DNA of 64,000 nucleotides from Sporobacter sp963675425 (GTDB taxonomy: Bacteria; Bacillota; Clostridia; Oscillospirales; Oscillospiraceae). Position 1 is the first letter of the stretch. Each line of letters starts with the position of its first letter. Positions 24,929-33,353 of the stretch are shown in pieces. The stretch lies in NCBI GenBank assembly GCA_963675425.1, contig OY776214.1, forward strand, positions 3,410,001 to 3,474,000, given 5' to 3'. The notes under the pieces are model-generated. The model was not told where the DNA came from and did not search any database. It saw only the letters and a list, made by a program, of their open reading frames with translations. Made by a program: the position numbers and the translations under genes.

Positions 24929-25114
24929 GCACTTTTATGTCGTTTAAATTCCGTCTATAAACACGGCCTCTTCCCGTCAGGATATCTGCATGTGCGCTGC
25001 GGTTAAGTTACAGTACAACCGGTTTTTAATATAAAATTTTAATGAACAGGACGGTATACACGTTAAAACATGTTATACTATAACTTGGTAAATAATTAAC
25101 TTGGGGGAATGGTA

Positions 25115-25972
25115 TTGAAAGCGCTGATGCGGGTTATCGACAGGTTTTGCCTGAAACACAGGCGATTCGGCATTGCAAATTTGATGCTGTATATCGTCAT
25201 TGGCAGTGCCGTCGTTTATCTGTTTTCCATGATGGACGGGTCCCATACCGTTATCAGAGCCGTAAATTTCGATCCGACACTTATTCTGAAGGGGCAGATC
25301 TGGCGGCTTGTCACCTGGGTATTTTATCCGACGGCAGATAACGTATTATTTGCGGCCATTATGCTCTACTTCTATTATTTTATCGGATCGACACTGGAGC
25401 GCGAATGGGGTACGGCGAAATTCACAGTCTATTATCTGTTCGGCATGCTCATGCACATCGTTTTCGCTTTTGTCGTATGGGGTATCTTTGGCCAGCGCGT
25501 GTGGATTGACGCCAGCTATCTGAATCTCTCGATGTTCTTTGCCTTTGCTGTATTTTATCCGGACCAGCGCGTAATGCTGTTTTTCTTCATCCCGATCAAG
25601 ATCAAGTGGCTTGCGCTTGTGGATGCCGCGTTTTTTGTCATTACGATCATCTCCAGCATTCTGGGCGCTAATGTCGCTTATATCGTCGTTCCGATCGCCG
25701 CCATTATGAACTTCTTTGTTTTTTGCCTGGACGATCTGGTGCGATACCTGCGTCCGTATAAAGCGCGTACGTCCGGACAGGCTATCAATTTCCGGCGTGC
25801 GGCCAAAAAACACAAGCGCGAGGAGGCGGCCAAGCCGTACCGACATAAATGCTCCGTCTGCGGCCGTACGGACACCGAGTACCCGGAGCTGGAGTTCCGC
25901 TACTGCTCCAAGTGCAACGGCTATCACGCTTATTGCATCGACCACATCAACAACCACGTACATTTCAAATAA
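25115..25972 (+). CDS. Rhomboid-like membrane protein, apparently non-catalytic, with C-terminal zinc ribbon
   Basis: A 285-residue protein with about six hydrophobic segments. The first loop GQIWRLVTWVFYP and the helix FIGSTLEREWGTAKFTVYYLFG match the rhomboid/derlin fold. However, the serine motif GxSG that should open TM4 is replaced (YLNLSMFFAFAVF), and no histidine is present where TM6 should carry one (ANVAYIVVPIAAI). A soluble C-terminus (~245-285) has two CxxC pairs and several histidines (CSVCG ... CSKCNGYHAYC), a likely zinc site. TTG 25115, 6 nt after GGGGGA, is the preferred start; ATG 25109 is possible. I infer a pseudoprotease; function is unknown. Confidence 0.8.
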   Translation: MKALMRVIDRFCLKHRRFGIANLMLYIVIGSAVVYLFSMMDGSHTVIRAVNFDPTLILKGQIWRLVTWVFYPTADNVLFAAIMLYFYYFIGSTLEREWGTAKFTVYYLFGMLMHIVFAFVVWGIFGQRVWIDASYLNLSMFFAFAVFYPDQRVMLFFFIPIKIKWLALVDAAFFVITIISSILGANVAYIVVPIAAIMNFFVFCLDDLVRYLRPYKARTSGQAINFRRAAKKHKREEAAKPYRHKCSVCGRTDTEYPELEFRYCSKCNGYHAYCIDHINNHVHFK

Positions 25973-25977
25973 ACTTA

Positions 25978-26034
25978 AGGCCGGCATCAAGCCGGCTTTA
26001 AAACTATCAAAAAGCCGCTTGCGCGGCTTTTTCT
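25978..26034 (+). terminator. Tandem terminator hairpins after the rhomboid-like gene
   Basis: Two hairpins follow the stop: AAGGCCGGC/GCCGGCTTT (loop ATCAA) and AAAAAGCCGC/GCGGCTTTTT, the second ending in a T-run (TTTTTCTTT). They end the plus-strand transcript before the convergent MerR gene. Confidence 0.8.
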
Positions 26035-26066
26035 TTACTTTGAAACCGTCCATAAAGCCGTTTCGG

Positions 26067-26114
26067 TCTCACGATAACGTGATTATTGTTGAGAATTCTC
26101 GCAACATCGTGAGA
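26067..26114. repeat. Nested inverted repeat in a convergent intergenic region
   Basis: TCTCACGAT (26067-26075) and ATCGTGAGA (26106-26114) form outer arms. Between them lies a second near-palindrome, GTTGaGAATTCTCgCAAC, centred on GAATTC. The element sits between the rhomboid-like gene's terminators and the 3' end of the merR gene. No T-run follows. Its role is unknown. Confidence 0.5.
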
Positions 26115-26156
26115 ATATTCTCGTTTCATTGAAGTTAATTAACCGCCCGGGACAGG

Positions 26157-26984
26157 CTATTCCACCTGTATAGACAAGCGGCAGATATAGTTTTTACCAT
26201 CGCCGGTGGACAGAAATCCCGCCAGCTCACACTCGTAGGCATTGCCGATGATCGTCAGTCCATTTTCCTTAATATACGTCATCAACTGCTGGAGCGTCGG
26301 GCGCGTATCCGTCGCCCCTTTATGCAGCATGGATACATACGTCCCGGCCGGCTTGACAAACAGCCGGTCGCATCGGCACATTCTGAACACCCTGCTGCAA
26401 AAATAATCCGGCCTGTAGGTACCGGCCAGCAGCTCCTCCTTCAACACGATCACACCAATCTGAAATTCCGCCCCGATATCATTCTCCGTGCAGTAATGCA
26501 CATGATCACGCAGATACACAAACTGCTCGAGCTCGGTCTTGTCCTGTATATCGGGTGCTTCGGTGGCGATAAAATACTCTTCCTGACAATTAATAATTTC
26601 CGGCCTTCCGAAATCATTTTCAATGGATATTGCCAGCTCAATATTGGCAATGGACTGCTCCACAAGCTGTTCCATACGCTCGAGCATCGCTTTCTCGTGC
26701 ATCAGGTCTTCCCTCTGCCGATATAAGATCTCAAGAAATTCCTTTGCGTCAGGGCTCTCGAGATAGCGGCGTATATCGCCCAGCGGGCTGCCGGCGCGTT
26801 TCAGCGAGCTGATGAGATAAAAATCAAAAAACTGCGACGGCGTATAGTAACCGTAGCCATTATCGCCGACTTTTTCAGGCCGCAGTATGCCAATATCACA
26901 GTAGTGCCGCAGTGTCTGCTTCGTCGTGTCGCACAATGAGGCAAATTCTCCCGCTGTAAAATAGCTGTCGCTTACCTTTTCCAT
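26157..26984 (-). CDS. MerR-family transcriptional regulator with GyrI-like effector domain
   Basis: A 275-residue MerR regulator. The N-terminal winged HTH (YFTAGEFASLCDTTKQTLRHYCDIGILRPEKV ... GYGYYTPSQFFDFYLI) is standard, followed by a dimerisation helix (~75-120). The C-terminal ~150 residues resemble a GyrI-like/BmrR-type effector-binding domain, which in relatives binds bulky cationic drugs. ATG 26984 follows GAGG at 5 nt; the frame to 27011 lacks a site. It is divergent from a MATE exporter whose promoter has a 19-bp spacer with a central dyad, the classic MerR activation architecture. Drug-responsive control of the exporter is a well-supported inference. Confidence 0.92.
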   Translation of the reverse strand: MEKVSDSYFTAGEFASLCDTTKQTLRHYCDIGILRPEKVGDNGYGYYTPSQFFDFYLISSLKRAGSPLGDIRRYLESPDAKEFLEILYRQREDLMHEKAMLERMEQLVEQSIANIELAISIENDFGRPEIINCQEEYFIATEAPDIQDKTELEQFVYLRDHVHYCTENDIGAEFQIGVIVLKEELLAGTYRPDYFCSRVFRMCRCDRLFVKPAGTYVSMLHKGATDTRPTLQQLMTYIKENGLTIIGNAYECELAGFLSTGDGKNYICRLSIQVE

Positions 26985-27103
26985 ATCAACCTCGCAGGCG
27001 CTTAAACGCAAATATTGTCGTTTTCAAGTTTCCCTTCTTCTTTAGAATCTTGAATTATTACATTATTACTCTTTTTTTGAGGTTATTAAAGTCAAATCTC
27101 CTC

Positions 27104-27134
27104 TTGACTGTGTTGTTACAACACGGTTTACAAT
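27104..27134 (+). promoter_or_regulatory. MerR-type promoter and operator of the MATE exporter gene
   Basis: TTGACT (27104-27109) and TACAAT (27129-27134) are separated by 19 bases instead of 17. The spacer begins with a 15-bp dyad, GTGTTGT-T-ACAACAC (27110-27124). Long spacers with a dyad between -35 and -10 are the hallmark of promoters that MerR proteins untwist. It lies 51 bases before the MATE start codon and next to the divergent merR gene. Confidence 0.85.
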
Positions 27135-27184
27135 AGCGTAAATCCCACCAGCCGTCAATATTTTGCTTATCGGAGGAGACACAT

Positions 27185-28549
27185 TTGGAATCAACAAGCA
27201 ATTTCACGCAGGGGAAAATACTGTCTCCCCTGCTCCGCTTTTCGCTCCCCATATATTTTGCCATGCTGCTGCAGGCCTTGTACGGCGCGGTCGACCTGGC
27301 CGTCGTCGGACATTACGGCGACAAGTCCGGCGTATCCGCCGTATCCACAGGTAGCCTCGTCATGGTAACGATAACGGGCCTTATTACAGGGCTCACCATG
27401 GGAACTACAATTCTTCTCGCACAAAAAATCGGTGAGAAAAACGAGAAGCACGCTGGCGACGCTGTCGGCTCTTCCATTTTATTATATGGAATTGTCGGCG
27501 TACTCCTGACGCTTGTCATGATTATAGTCGCGCGTCCCGTAACGGCGCTGATGCAGGCGCCGCCGGAAGCGTTTGAACAAACGTATCGCTACATATTAAT
27601 CTGCTCGGCAGGCTGTATTATCATCACGGCGTATAACGCCGTCAGCGCCGTTTTCAGAGGTATCGGCAATTCACGTGCGCCCCTGCTGTTCGTTGCCATC
27701 GCCTGTGGCGTTAATATACTGGGTGACCTTCTGTTTGTCGGTGTATTCCGCCTCGGCGCTGACGGCGCCGCATATGCAACGCTTATTGCGCAGCTGATCA
27801 GTGTTGTGTTTTCCGTCTGGCTGATCCGAAAAAAAGGCTTTCCATTTCCGTTCAGCCGGGATAATATCCGTTTCAATAAAGCCGAGGTTATGTCCATATT
27901 AAAATTTGGCACACCCATTGCGGCGCAGGAAGTCCTGACGAATATATCGTTTATGGCTATTATTTCTATCATAAACAGCCTCGGGATCGTTGCGTCTGCC
28001 GCGGCGGGCGTCGGTGAAAAAATTTGCTATATGGTTATGCTTCTGCCGTTTGCGTTTTCGTCCTCCCTGGCGGCGTTTGTGGCGCAAAATGCCGGCGCGG
28101 GCGAGCATGCCCGCGCCAAAAAAGCCATGCTCTACGGCATGGCTGCAACCGTCTCCGTCGGTCTCATTGTATTTTTTATATTTTTCTTTTTAGGAAGTAT
28201 ACTCGCCGGGCTTTTTTCAAAGGAATCCGCCGTCATCGCCGCGGCGGGCAATTATTTAAGATCCTACGCCCTGGACAGCCCTATGGTCGCCATACATATG
28301 TGTTTTGTCGGCTATTTCAACGGCAACGGGAAAACCCTTTTTACAATGCTTTTGGGGATCTTCTGCGCCTTTTTTATTCGCATACCGTTTGCGTATTTTA
28401 TGAGCACGCTGCCGGGTGTAACGCTTTTCAAGGTCGGCCTGGGGACGCCACTGGCGTCTTTTATCGCGATTATCATTTGTCTTGTTTACTATAAAATCGC
28501 AAAGATTGGCAGGTTGACAACGGAAGCCATGCAATTAAACGCGTGCTGA
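27185..28549 (+). CDS. MATE-family multidrug efflux transporter
   Basis: A 454-residue protein with 12 hydrophobic segments in two similar halves. The N-terminal FTQGKILSPLLRFSLPIYFAMLLQALYGAVDLAVVG and the second-half ILKFGTPIAAQEVLTNISFM are typical of the MATE (NorM/DinF-like) family. These proteins export cationic drugs or metabolites using a Na+ or H+ gradient; the substrate here is not known. The start is TTG 27185 with GGAGGA 7-8 nt upstream. Expression is probably controlled by the divergent MerR regulator. Confidence 0.94.
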   Translation: MESTSNFTQGKILSPLLRFSLPIYFAMLLQALYGAVDLAVVGHYGDKSGVSAVSTGSLVMVTITGLITGLTMGTTILLAQKIGEKNEKHAGDAVGSSILLYGIVGVLLTLVMIIVARPVTALMQAPPEAFEQTYRYILICSAGCIIITAYNAVSAVFRGIGNSRAPLLFVAIACGVNILGDLLFVGVFRLGADGAAYATLIAQLISVVFSVWLIRKKGFPFPFSRDNIRFNKAEVMSILKFGTPIAAQEVLTNISFMAIISIINSLGIVASAAAGVGEKICYMVMLLPFAFSSSLAAFVAQNAGAGEHARAKKAMLYGMAATVSVGLIVFFIFFFLGSILAGLFSKESAVIAAAGNYLRSYALDSPMVAIHMCFVGYFNGNGKTLFTMLLGIFCAFFIRIPFAYFMSTLPGVTLFKVGLGTPLASFIAIIICLVYYKIAKIGRLTTEAMQLNAC

Positions 28550-28590
28550 ACGATTATCGGTCATCATATGGGCGACTTGCGATTCCAAAA

Positions 28591-28627
28591 AAACGCAGGG
28601 AACGGTGTCATATCGTACCCTGCGTTT
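28591..28627. terminator. Bidirectional terminator between convergent MATE and tcdA genes
   Basis: AAACGCAGGG (28591-28600) pairs with CCCTGCGTTT (28618-28627); T/A runs flank both sides (AAAAAAACG ... CGTTTTAAT). It lies between the stops of the two convergent genes. Confidence 0.85.
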
Positions 28628-28658
28628 TAATCTGTTACTGTCTGCTTACTAAATAAGT

Positions 28659-29372
28659 TTACAAAAGGTCAGCAATAAGGTCGCATATGGCTGTGCCGGC
28701 CAGCATCATCCCGGCGCACGGCGGGACAAACGACACGCTCGCCGGGATTGACCGGCGGGATAAAGCCTCCTCTGATGAAGGCGTCGGCTTGCGCGGCTCC
28801 TCCGACGAACAGACAACCTTGAGTTTTTTAACGCCGAGCTTTTTCAGTTCGCGCCGCATCACTCGAGCCAGCGGGTCTCCGGAGGTTTTAAAAACATCTG
28901 TAACTGTCAGCTTTGAGGGGTCGAGCCTGTTACCGGTACCCATGCTGCTGATAATAGGCGTCCCCGCCGAACGGCAGCCCTCGATGAGGAGCAGCTTGGC
29001 CGAAACGGTGTCGATGGCGTCGAGCACGTAATCGTATGCCTCGAAATTAAACGCGCCGATCGTCTCCGCTGAAACAAACACGTCACGCGTCACAACATTT
29101 GTATCGGGGCAGATATCCCGGATGCGCGCAGCCATGACGGCTGTTTTCTTTTCATTAAGCGTCGAGTACAGCGCCACAAGCTGCCGGTTTAAATTCGTCA
29201 GTCCGACCGTGTCGTTATCCACCAGCTCGATATGGCCCACGCCGGCGCGCGCCAGCGCCTCAGCGGCGAATGAGCCGACGCCGCCAATCCCAAAAAGCAA
29301 AACGCTGGAAGCCCGGAGCCGCTCAACAGCGTCCGCACCTACAAGCATTCTTGTTCTTTCATACTGATCCAA
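28659..29372 (-). CDS. tcdA: tRNA threonylcarbamoyladenosine dehydratase (TcdA/CsdL, ThiF/E1-like)
   Basis: A 237-residue E1-like enzyme. TcdA uses ATP to convert t6A37 of tRNAs to the cyclic ct6A form. The nucleotide-binding GIGGVGSFAAEALARAGVG and the metal/adenylate-site sequence DNDTVGLTNLNRQ are present, with VLDAIDTVSAKLLLIEGC in the middle. The C-terminal region (SFVPPCAGMMLAGTAI) matches the TcdA subgroup rather than MoeB or ThiF. The gene is followed by a shared terminator. Confidence 0.92.
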   Translation of the reverse strand: MDQYERTRMLVGADAVERLRASSVLLFGIGGVGSFAAEALARAGVGHIELVDNDTVGLTNLNRQLVALYSTLNEKKTAVMAARIRDICPDTNVVTRDVFVSAETIGAFNFEAYDYVLDAIDTVSAKLLLIEGCRSAGTPIISSMGTGNRLDPSKLTVTDVFKTSGDPLARVMRRELKKLGVKKLKVVCSSEEPRKPTPSSEEALSRRSIPASVSFVPPCAGMMLAGTAICDLIADLL

Positions 29373-29424
29373 ACTATCAAAACCTTTTTATGGATTCTAA
29401 CGCTGCATTGCAAGACGAAAGGGA

Positions 29425-29865
29425 TTAAGGCTTCAACCACTGGATAAACGCTGTCTTATCCAGCCTGTTATAGCCGGTACTTTCGTAAAACCGGAAGGTA
29501 CTCTCCTGCTTCGACCCCGTCATAAGCATAAGCTTATAGCAGTTTTCGTCTACGGCGATCTCTTTTGCATACTGCAAACAAGCAGACGCCAGCCCTTTTC
29601 GGCGGTGATGAATGTCTGTAACCACGTTTTCTACAAGCGCAAAGGGACGCTGTGCCCGCGTCAGGCATGGAATAACGACACAGACACAGGATGAGACGAT
29701 TTCACCGTCTTCCTCCGCCACAATGATATGATGGTCCCTGTCGGATACGATCTTTGTCCACAAAGCGGCTGCAGGGCCGTCCTTTTCAGGAACCGCTGTG
29801 TCGTGCAGTTGGGTATAAAGCTTCATCAGACCGTTGAAGTCCTCATAGATAGCTTCTCGAATCAT
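29425..29865 (-). CDS. GNAT-family N-acetyltransferase
   Basis: A 146-residue GNAT protein. The acetyl-CoA pyrophosphate-binding loop is in TDIHHRRKGLASACLQYA (R/QxxGxG/A type, ~95), with beta-strands typical of the fold and FRFYESTGYNR near the C-terminus. The substrate is unknown. ATG 29865 has GGGAG 4 nt upstream. An alternative ATG at 29892 overlaps the preceding PBP gene stop as TAATG and would add nine residues, so coupling with the PBP gene is possible. Confidence 0.88.
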   Translation of the reverse strand: MIREAIYEDFNGLMKLYTQLHDTAVPEKDGPAAALWTKIVSDRDHHIIVAEEDGEIVSSCVCVVIPCLTRAQRPFALVENVVTDIHHRRKGLASACLQYAKEIAVDENCYKLMLMTGSKQESTFRFYESTGYNRLDKTAFIQWLKP

Positions 29866-29891
29866 AACACTCCCGCTTCCTGATTCGGCCA

Positions 29892-31232
29892 TTATCCGTT
29901 CACGGCAGCCTGTAAAACCGTGTTGGCAATCGGACCGGCCACATGGCTGCCGCCACCGCCATTTTCCACGACCACGACGAACGCCAGCGGATAATTTTCA
30001 TTCGTGATAAAGCCGACGAACCACGCGTGGGGCGACTGACCGCCGCCGACCTCTGCCGTTCCGGACTTGGCATACAGTTCAAGCCCTGGAAAATTATTCT
30101 CGCCGTACGTTTTATAGACGTTGTAATTCATCATAACGGCAATTTTATCGGCTGTGTCGCTGCTCATGAGGCGCTCCGAGCCTGGCGGCAACAAGGCCGC
30201 TAATCCCGTGTCCTTAACAAGCGTCATATCGACGGCGCGACCGCCGTTGGCTATGGCGCTCACAAGCCTCAGCATGGCATATGGACAGACCGTATCCTCA
30301 TACTGACCGATGCCGGACCAGGCCAGATTGGCCGAGCCGTCATCCGCCTTTGTGAAATTGCCGGCGGCCGTCTTAATACCGTCGATTTCCAAGCTCTCTG
30401 TAAAGCCGAACTTCTCGGTGTAGCGCGCGAGCGTGTCCGCGCCTACATCAAGCGCAAGCGTACCGAACGCGCTGTTACAGGAGGCCGCGAGCGCGTCTTC
30501 AATTTTCAGCTCTCCGTGAACGCCCGTACACGCGACCCATTCGCCGGCGACATTGACGCCGCCCTCGCAGGTAAAGACTCGGTCGTATAAATCGTCGATA
30601 TTCTCAATGGCGGCAGCCAGCGTCACAAGCTTAAACGTCGAACCGGGCGTATAGGCGCTCGATAAAAACCGGTTGAGATAGACCCCCTCATATTTTCCGC
30701 CCGTGAGATCGGGAACATTATTCGGATCGTATGACGGCGAGGATACCATGCAGACAAGCTCGCCTGTTTCGTAATTAACAACGGCGACGGTGCCTTTCCG
30801 ACCGCCCAGCGCATTATACGCCGCGACATTTAAGCCCGCGTCAATCGTCAGCGCTAGCGTCTTTCCGTGTTCGGCGCGCGTGTACACGCCGTTAAAGAAG
30901 TCGTACCCAATGAGGTGCGAGGCAAACACCGACAGCGCGCCCGTGCCGATATTTCCGCCAAGGTCGCCCACGGCGTGCAGCGTTGACATGCGCACCGCGG
31001 CATCGTCGGCGTAATACCGCTGCCCGCTTGAAACGCCGGACAAGACCAGACCGTCCCGGTCGGTCAGCGTCCCTAGCCTTAAAACGCCGTCGCTGTAAAC
31101 CGATTTGTTTGGGGCGAAGGACACCCAGTTTTGCCCGCGCGTTGCCATACGCCCGATGTAGAGCGCAAGGCCGACCAATATGAGCGCCGCTAATATAAGC
31201 AGCGCATTGGCTCTTCCGCCGACTTTTTTCAC
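29892..31232 (-). CDS. Class B penicillin-binding protein (peptidoglycan transpeptidase)
   Basis: A 446-residue DD-transpeptidase anchored by an N-terminal helix (ALLILAALILVGLALYIGRMA). The three active-site motifs are in place: STFK (YTPGSTFKLVTLAA), SCN (AASCNSAFGT) and KSG (YAKSGTAEVGGG). The N-terminal dimerisation part is short, so the protein is smaller than FtsI or PbpA. It is 30 bases downstream of an FHA-FtsW/RodA gene, so the two probably form a SEDS-PBP glycan-synthase pair. This pairing resembles the actinobacterial RodA-PbpA arrangement; whether it serves division, elongation or sporulation is not shown. Confidence 0.93.
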   Translation of the reverse strand: MKKVGGRANALLILAALILVGLALYIGRMATRGQNWVSFAPNKSVYSDGVLRLGTLTDRDGLVLSGVSSGQRYYADDAAVRMSTLHAVGDLGGNIGTGALSVFASHLIGYDFFNGVYTRAEHGKTLALTIDAGLNVAAYNALGGRKGTVAVVNYETGELVCMVSSPSYDPNNVPDLTGGKYEGVYLNRFLSSAYTPGSTFKLVTLAAAIENIDDLYDRVFTCEGGVNVAGEWVACTGVHGELKIEDALAASCNSAFGTLALDVGADTLARYTEKFGFTESLEIDGIKTAAGNFTKADDGSANLAWSGIGQYEDTVCPYAMLRLVSAIANGGRAVDMTLVKDTGLAALLPPGSERLMSSDTADKIAVMMNYNVYKTYGENNFPGLELYAKSGTAEVGGGQSPHAWFVGFITNENYPLAFVVVVENGGGGSHVAGPIANTVLQAAVNG

Positions 31233-31262
31233 GGCGCGGACGCCTCCTTCCAGCGAACGGAC

Positions 31263-33188
31263 TTAATAGTCATCGTCGTCATTGAAATCAAATTCAATAT
31301 CGTACATATCGTCATCATTGTCATCATCGTCATTCGTCTCGGCACCGTCATCCGGATCGTCCGCCACCCGGTATTCCATATACTGATCGATCGTGCCATT
31401 TTCGATCACTTCATTGATACCGTCGTCGTCATAGCCGGCATGCCGCCGTTCTTTCCGGCTGACACGCTTTCCCATGGGCACGGCAAAGCTGGCGCTTTGC
31501 CGCGTGTCCGCGGCCTTGATGAACGCCAACAGCCCCCAGCATGTGATGAGGCTGGATCCGCCCGTCGACACAAACGGAAACGTCACGCCCGTAAACGGCA
31601 GCAGATCGACGGAGCCGAAGACGTTTAAGATCATCTGCGTCAGCAGGATCGATACGGCGGCGCACGCCCCGATGACGTAGTATGTGCTTCGGGCCCCCGA
31701 CGATGTGCGCACGGCGTAAAATGCCAGCGCCACAAGCGCGAATATCGCAACAACGGCGATGATCAGGCCCAGCTCCTCACAGATGATGCCGAACACCATA
31801 TCCGTGTCGGCGGCGAAAATATGCTTGAACCAGCCGTTGCCCGCGCCCAGGCCGAACAGTCCGCCGCTGGCTGCCGCCGACATGGTCCGCGTCTGCTGGT
31901 AACCGGAGGCGTAGGCATTTTCCCACGCGTGCCCCCACGCTCCAAACCGGCTGGCGACATACGGCTTGAGCGTAATAGCCATAAAGCCCGCCAGACCCGC
32001 GCCGGCAACGCTTAAAATAATTGTTGCCAGATCACCCGAACGTAAAAATGAGATGGTGAGATACGCCACAAAAAAGACGAGCGCCGTTCCGAAGTCACCC
32101 ATCAGCGCCAGCGCCATAACGCACGCGCCGGCAAACGCGACAAACAAAATAATATTACGTTTGGCAAAAAGCCTGTCCAGCGTTGCCGTGCCCGCGCAGA
32201 CAAACGCGATCTTGACAAATTCCGACGGCTGGACCGACATACCGCCTAGCATAAGCCAGTTTTTGGCCCCCAGTACAGTGTCGCTTAAAACAAGCGTGGC
32301 GCTAAGCAGGACGAGCCCCGCTACGGCTATTGGCCAGCGCAGCTTCACAGCCGTCGCCAGATTGCGCAGAAACCGGCCGAACAGGAAATACACAATCACG
32401 CCTGCCGCGATCAGTATAATTTCCTTTATGACGTTCTCGGGTGCGGCCGTGGCCACAACGCCGAGACCCAACGTCGACAGGAAAAACGCCAGCGTTTCAA
32501 CCTCAAAAGCCACGCGCCTCATAAGCCGTGTGAATAAATAGCTCACCCACGTCAGCGCGACGAGCGCCAAAAAGCTCAGCGGCATTGACGCCGTCAGCGT
32601 ATCGTTATAAGCCAGACACAGCTGAAGGCCCAGCGCGACCTGAAACGCCGTCAGATAGAAAAGAGTTCCCGGCGCACTGACGTATTTGCCCGGCCTCTCA
32701 CGCTTTTTAGCGCGTTGGGCCCGGCCGGCCTCGCCCATGACGACGAATACGAACTCCGCGCCGCCCAACTGCACAATGTCCCCGTTGACAATGCTTTCGC
32801 TGCCCGCAACCTCAATTCCGTTTAAGAGAACGCCGCTTTTCGAATTCAGATCGTATACGCGCCAGCTGCCGTGCGCGTCGCGTATCAACGCCGCATGGTT
32901 GCGGGACATGGTCGGATACTGGATCGATACATCCGAGCTTCTGGCGCGGCCAATTATATTTTCCCAATGATTGAGTGGAATTTTGGTTCCGTTTGGAAGA
33001 CTCAGATAGCCCCATTCCTCCAGGTCGTATTCCTTGCCCAATAGTGACCGGACGCACCGCCAGACAATGATTACGGCAAATAAGGGCAGTATAAACCGGA
33101 TAACGAGCGTATAATACGAAAAATAGTCCGCCGCGTTATCCGTTATGAAGACGCCGATCTGCGTCAATATATCTGTCAGCCACCCCAT
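31263..33188 (-). CDS. FHA domain fused to FtsW/RodA/SpoVE-type SEDS glycosyltransferase
   Basis: A 641-residue protein. After an N-terminal helix (~25-45), residues ~60-150 form an FHA domain (NIIGRARSSDVSIQYPTMSRNHAAL ... LNGIEVAG) that would bind phosphothreonine. Then come about ten transmembrane segments with SEDS motifs (GGMSVQPSEFVKIAFV, LMGDFGTALVFF, FGIICEELGL, TGVTFPFVSTGGSSLI). SEDS proteins polymerise lipid II. The final ~45 residues are extremely Asp-rich. No Ser/Thr kinase gene lies in the window. It is followed by its likely partner PBP. Confidence 0.93.
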   Translation of the reverse strand: MGWLTDILTQIGVFITDNAADYFSYYTLVIRFILPLFAVIIVWRCVRSLLGKEYDLEEWGYLSLPNGTKIPLNHWENIIGRARSSDVSIQYPTMSRNHAALIRDAHGSWRVYDLNSKSGVLLNGIEVAGSESIVNGDIVQLGGAEFVFVVMGEAGRAQRAKKRERPGKYVSAPGTLFYLTAFQVALGLQLCLAYNDTLTASMPLSFLALVALTWVSYLFTRLMRRVAFEVETLAFFLSTLGLGVVATAAPENVIKEIILIAAGVIVYFLFGRFLRNLATAVKLRWPIAVAGLVLLSATLVLSDTVLGAKNWLMLGGMSVQPSEFVKIAFVCAGTATLDRLFAKRNIILFVAFAGACVMALALMGDFGTALVFFVAYLTISFLRSGDLATIILSVAGAGLAGFMAITLKPYVASRFGAWGHAWENAYASGYQQTRTMSAAASGGLFGLGAGNGWFKHIFAADTDMVFGIICEELGLIIAVVAIFALVALAFYAVRTSSGARSTYYVIGACAAVSILLTQMILNVFGSVDLLPFTGVTFPFVSTGGSSLITCWGLLAFIKAADTRQSASFAVPMGKRVSRKERRHAGYDDDGINEVIENGTIDQYMEYRVADDPDDGAETNDDDDNDDDMYDIEFDFNDDDDY

Positions 33189-33263
33189 GTGCAGCTCCTT
33201 AAATATCGGCTTTTATTTTTATGACGTTAATACGGGCCGCAGGTTCCGTTTTCACAGCCTGAT

Positions 33264-33345
33264 CATTTAAAACAGGCGGGCAATGAAATATCATAGTGCC
33301 GGTAATTGTCCCGGCATGATTTTCTCTGCCCGCCCCATAATGGTA
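33264..33345 (-). terminator. Compound hairpin after the EF-G paralog gene
   Basis: On the minus strand GGCGGGCA pairs with TGCCCGCC, enclosing an inner TGCCGG...CCGGCA hairpin, and TGTTTTAAA follows. It lies just after the stop of the EF-G-like gene, separating it from the FHA-FtsW gene. Confidence 0.7.
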
Positions 33346-33353
33346 TCCAGTTT

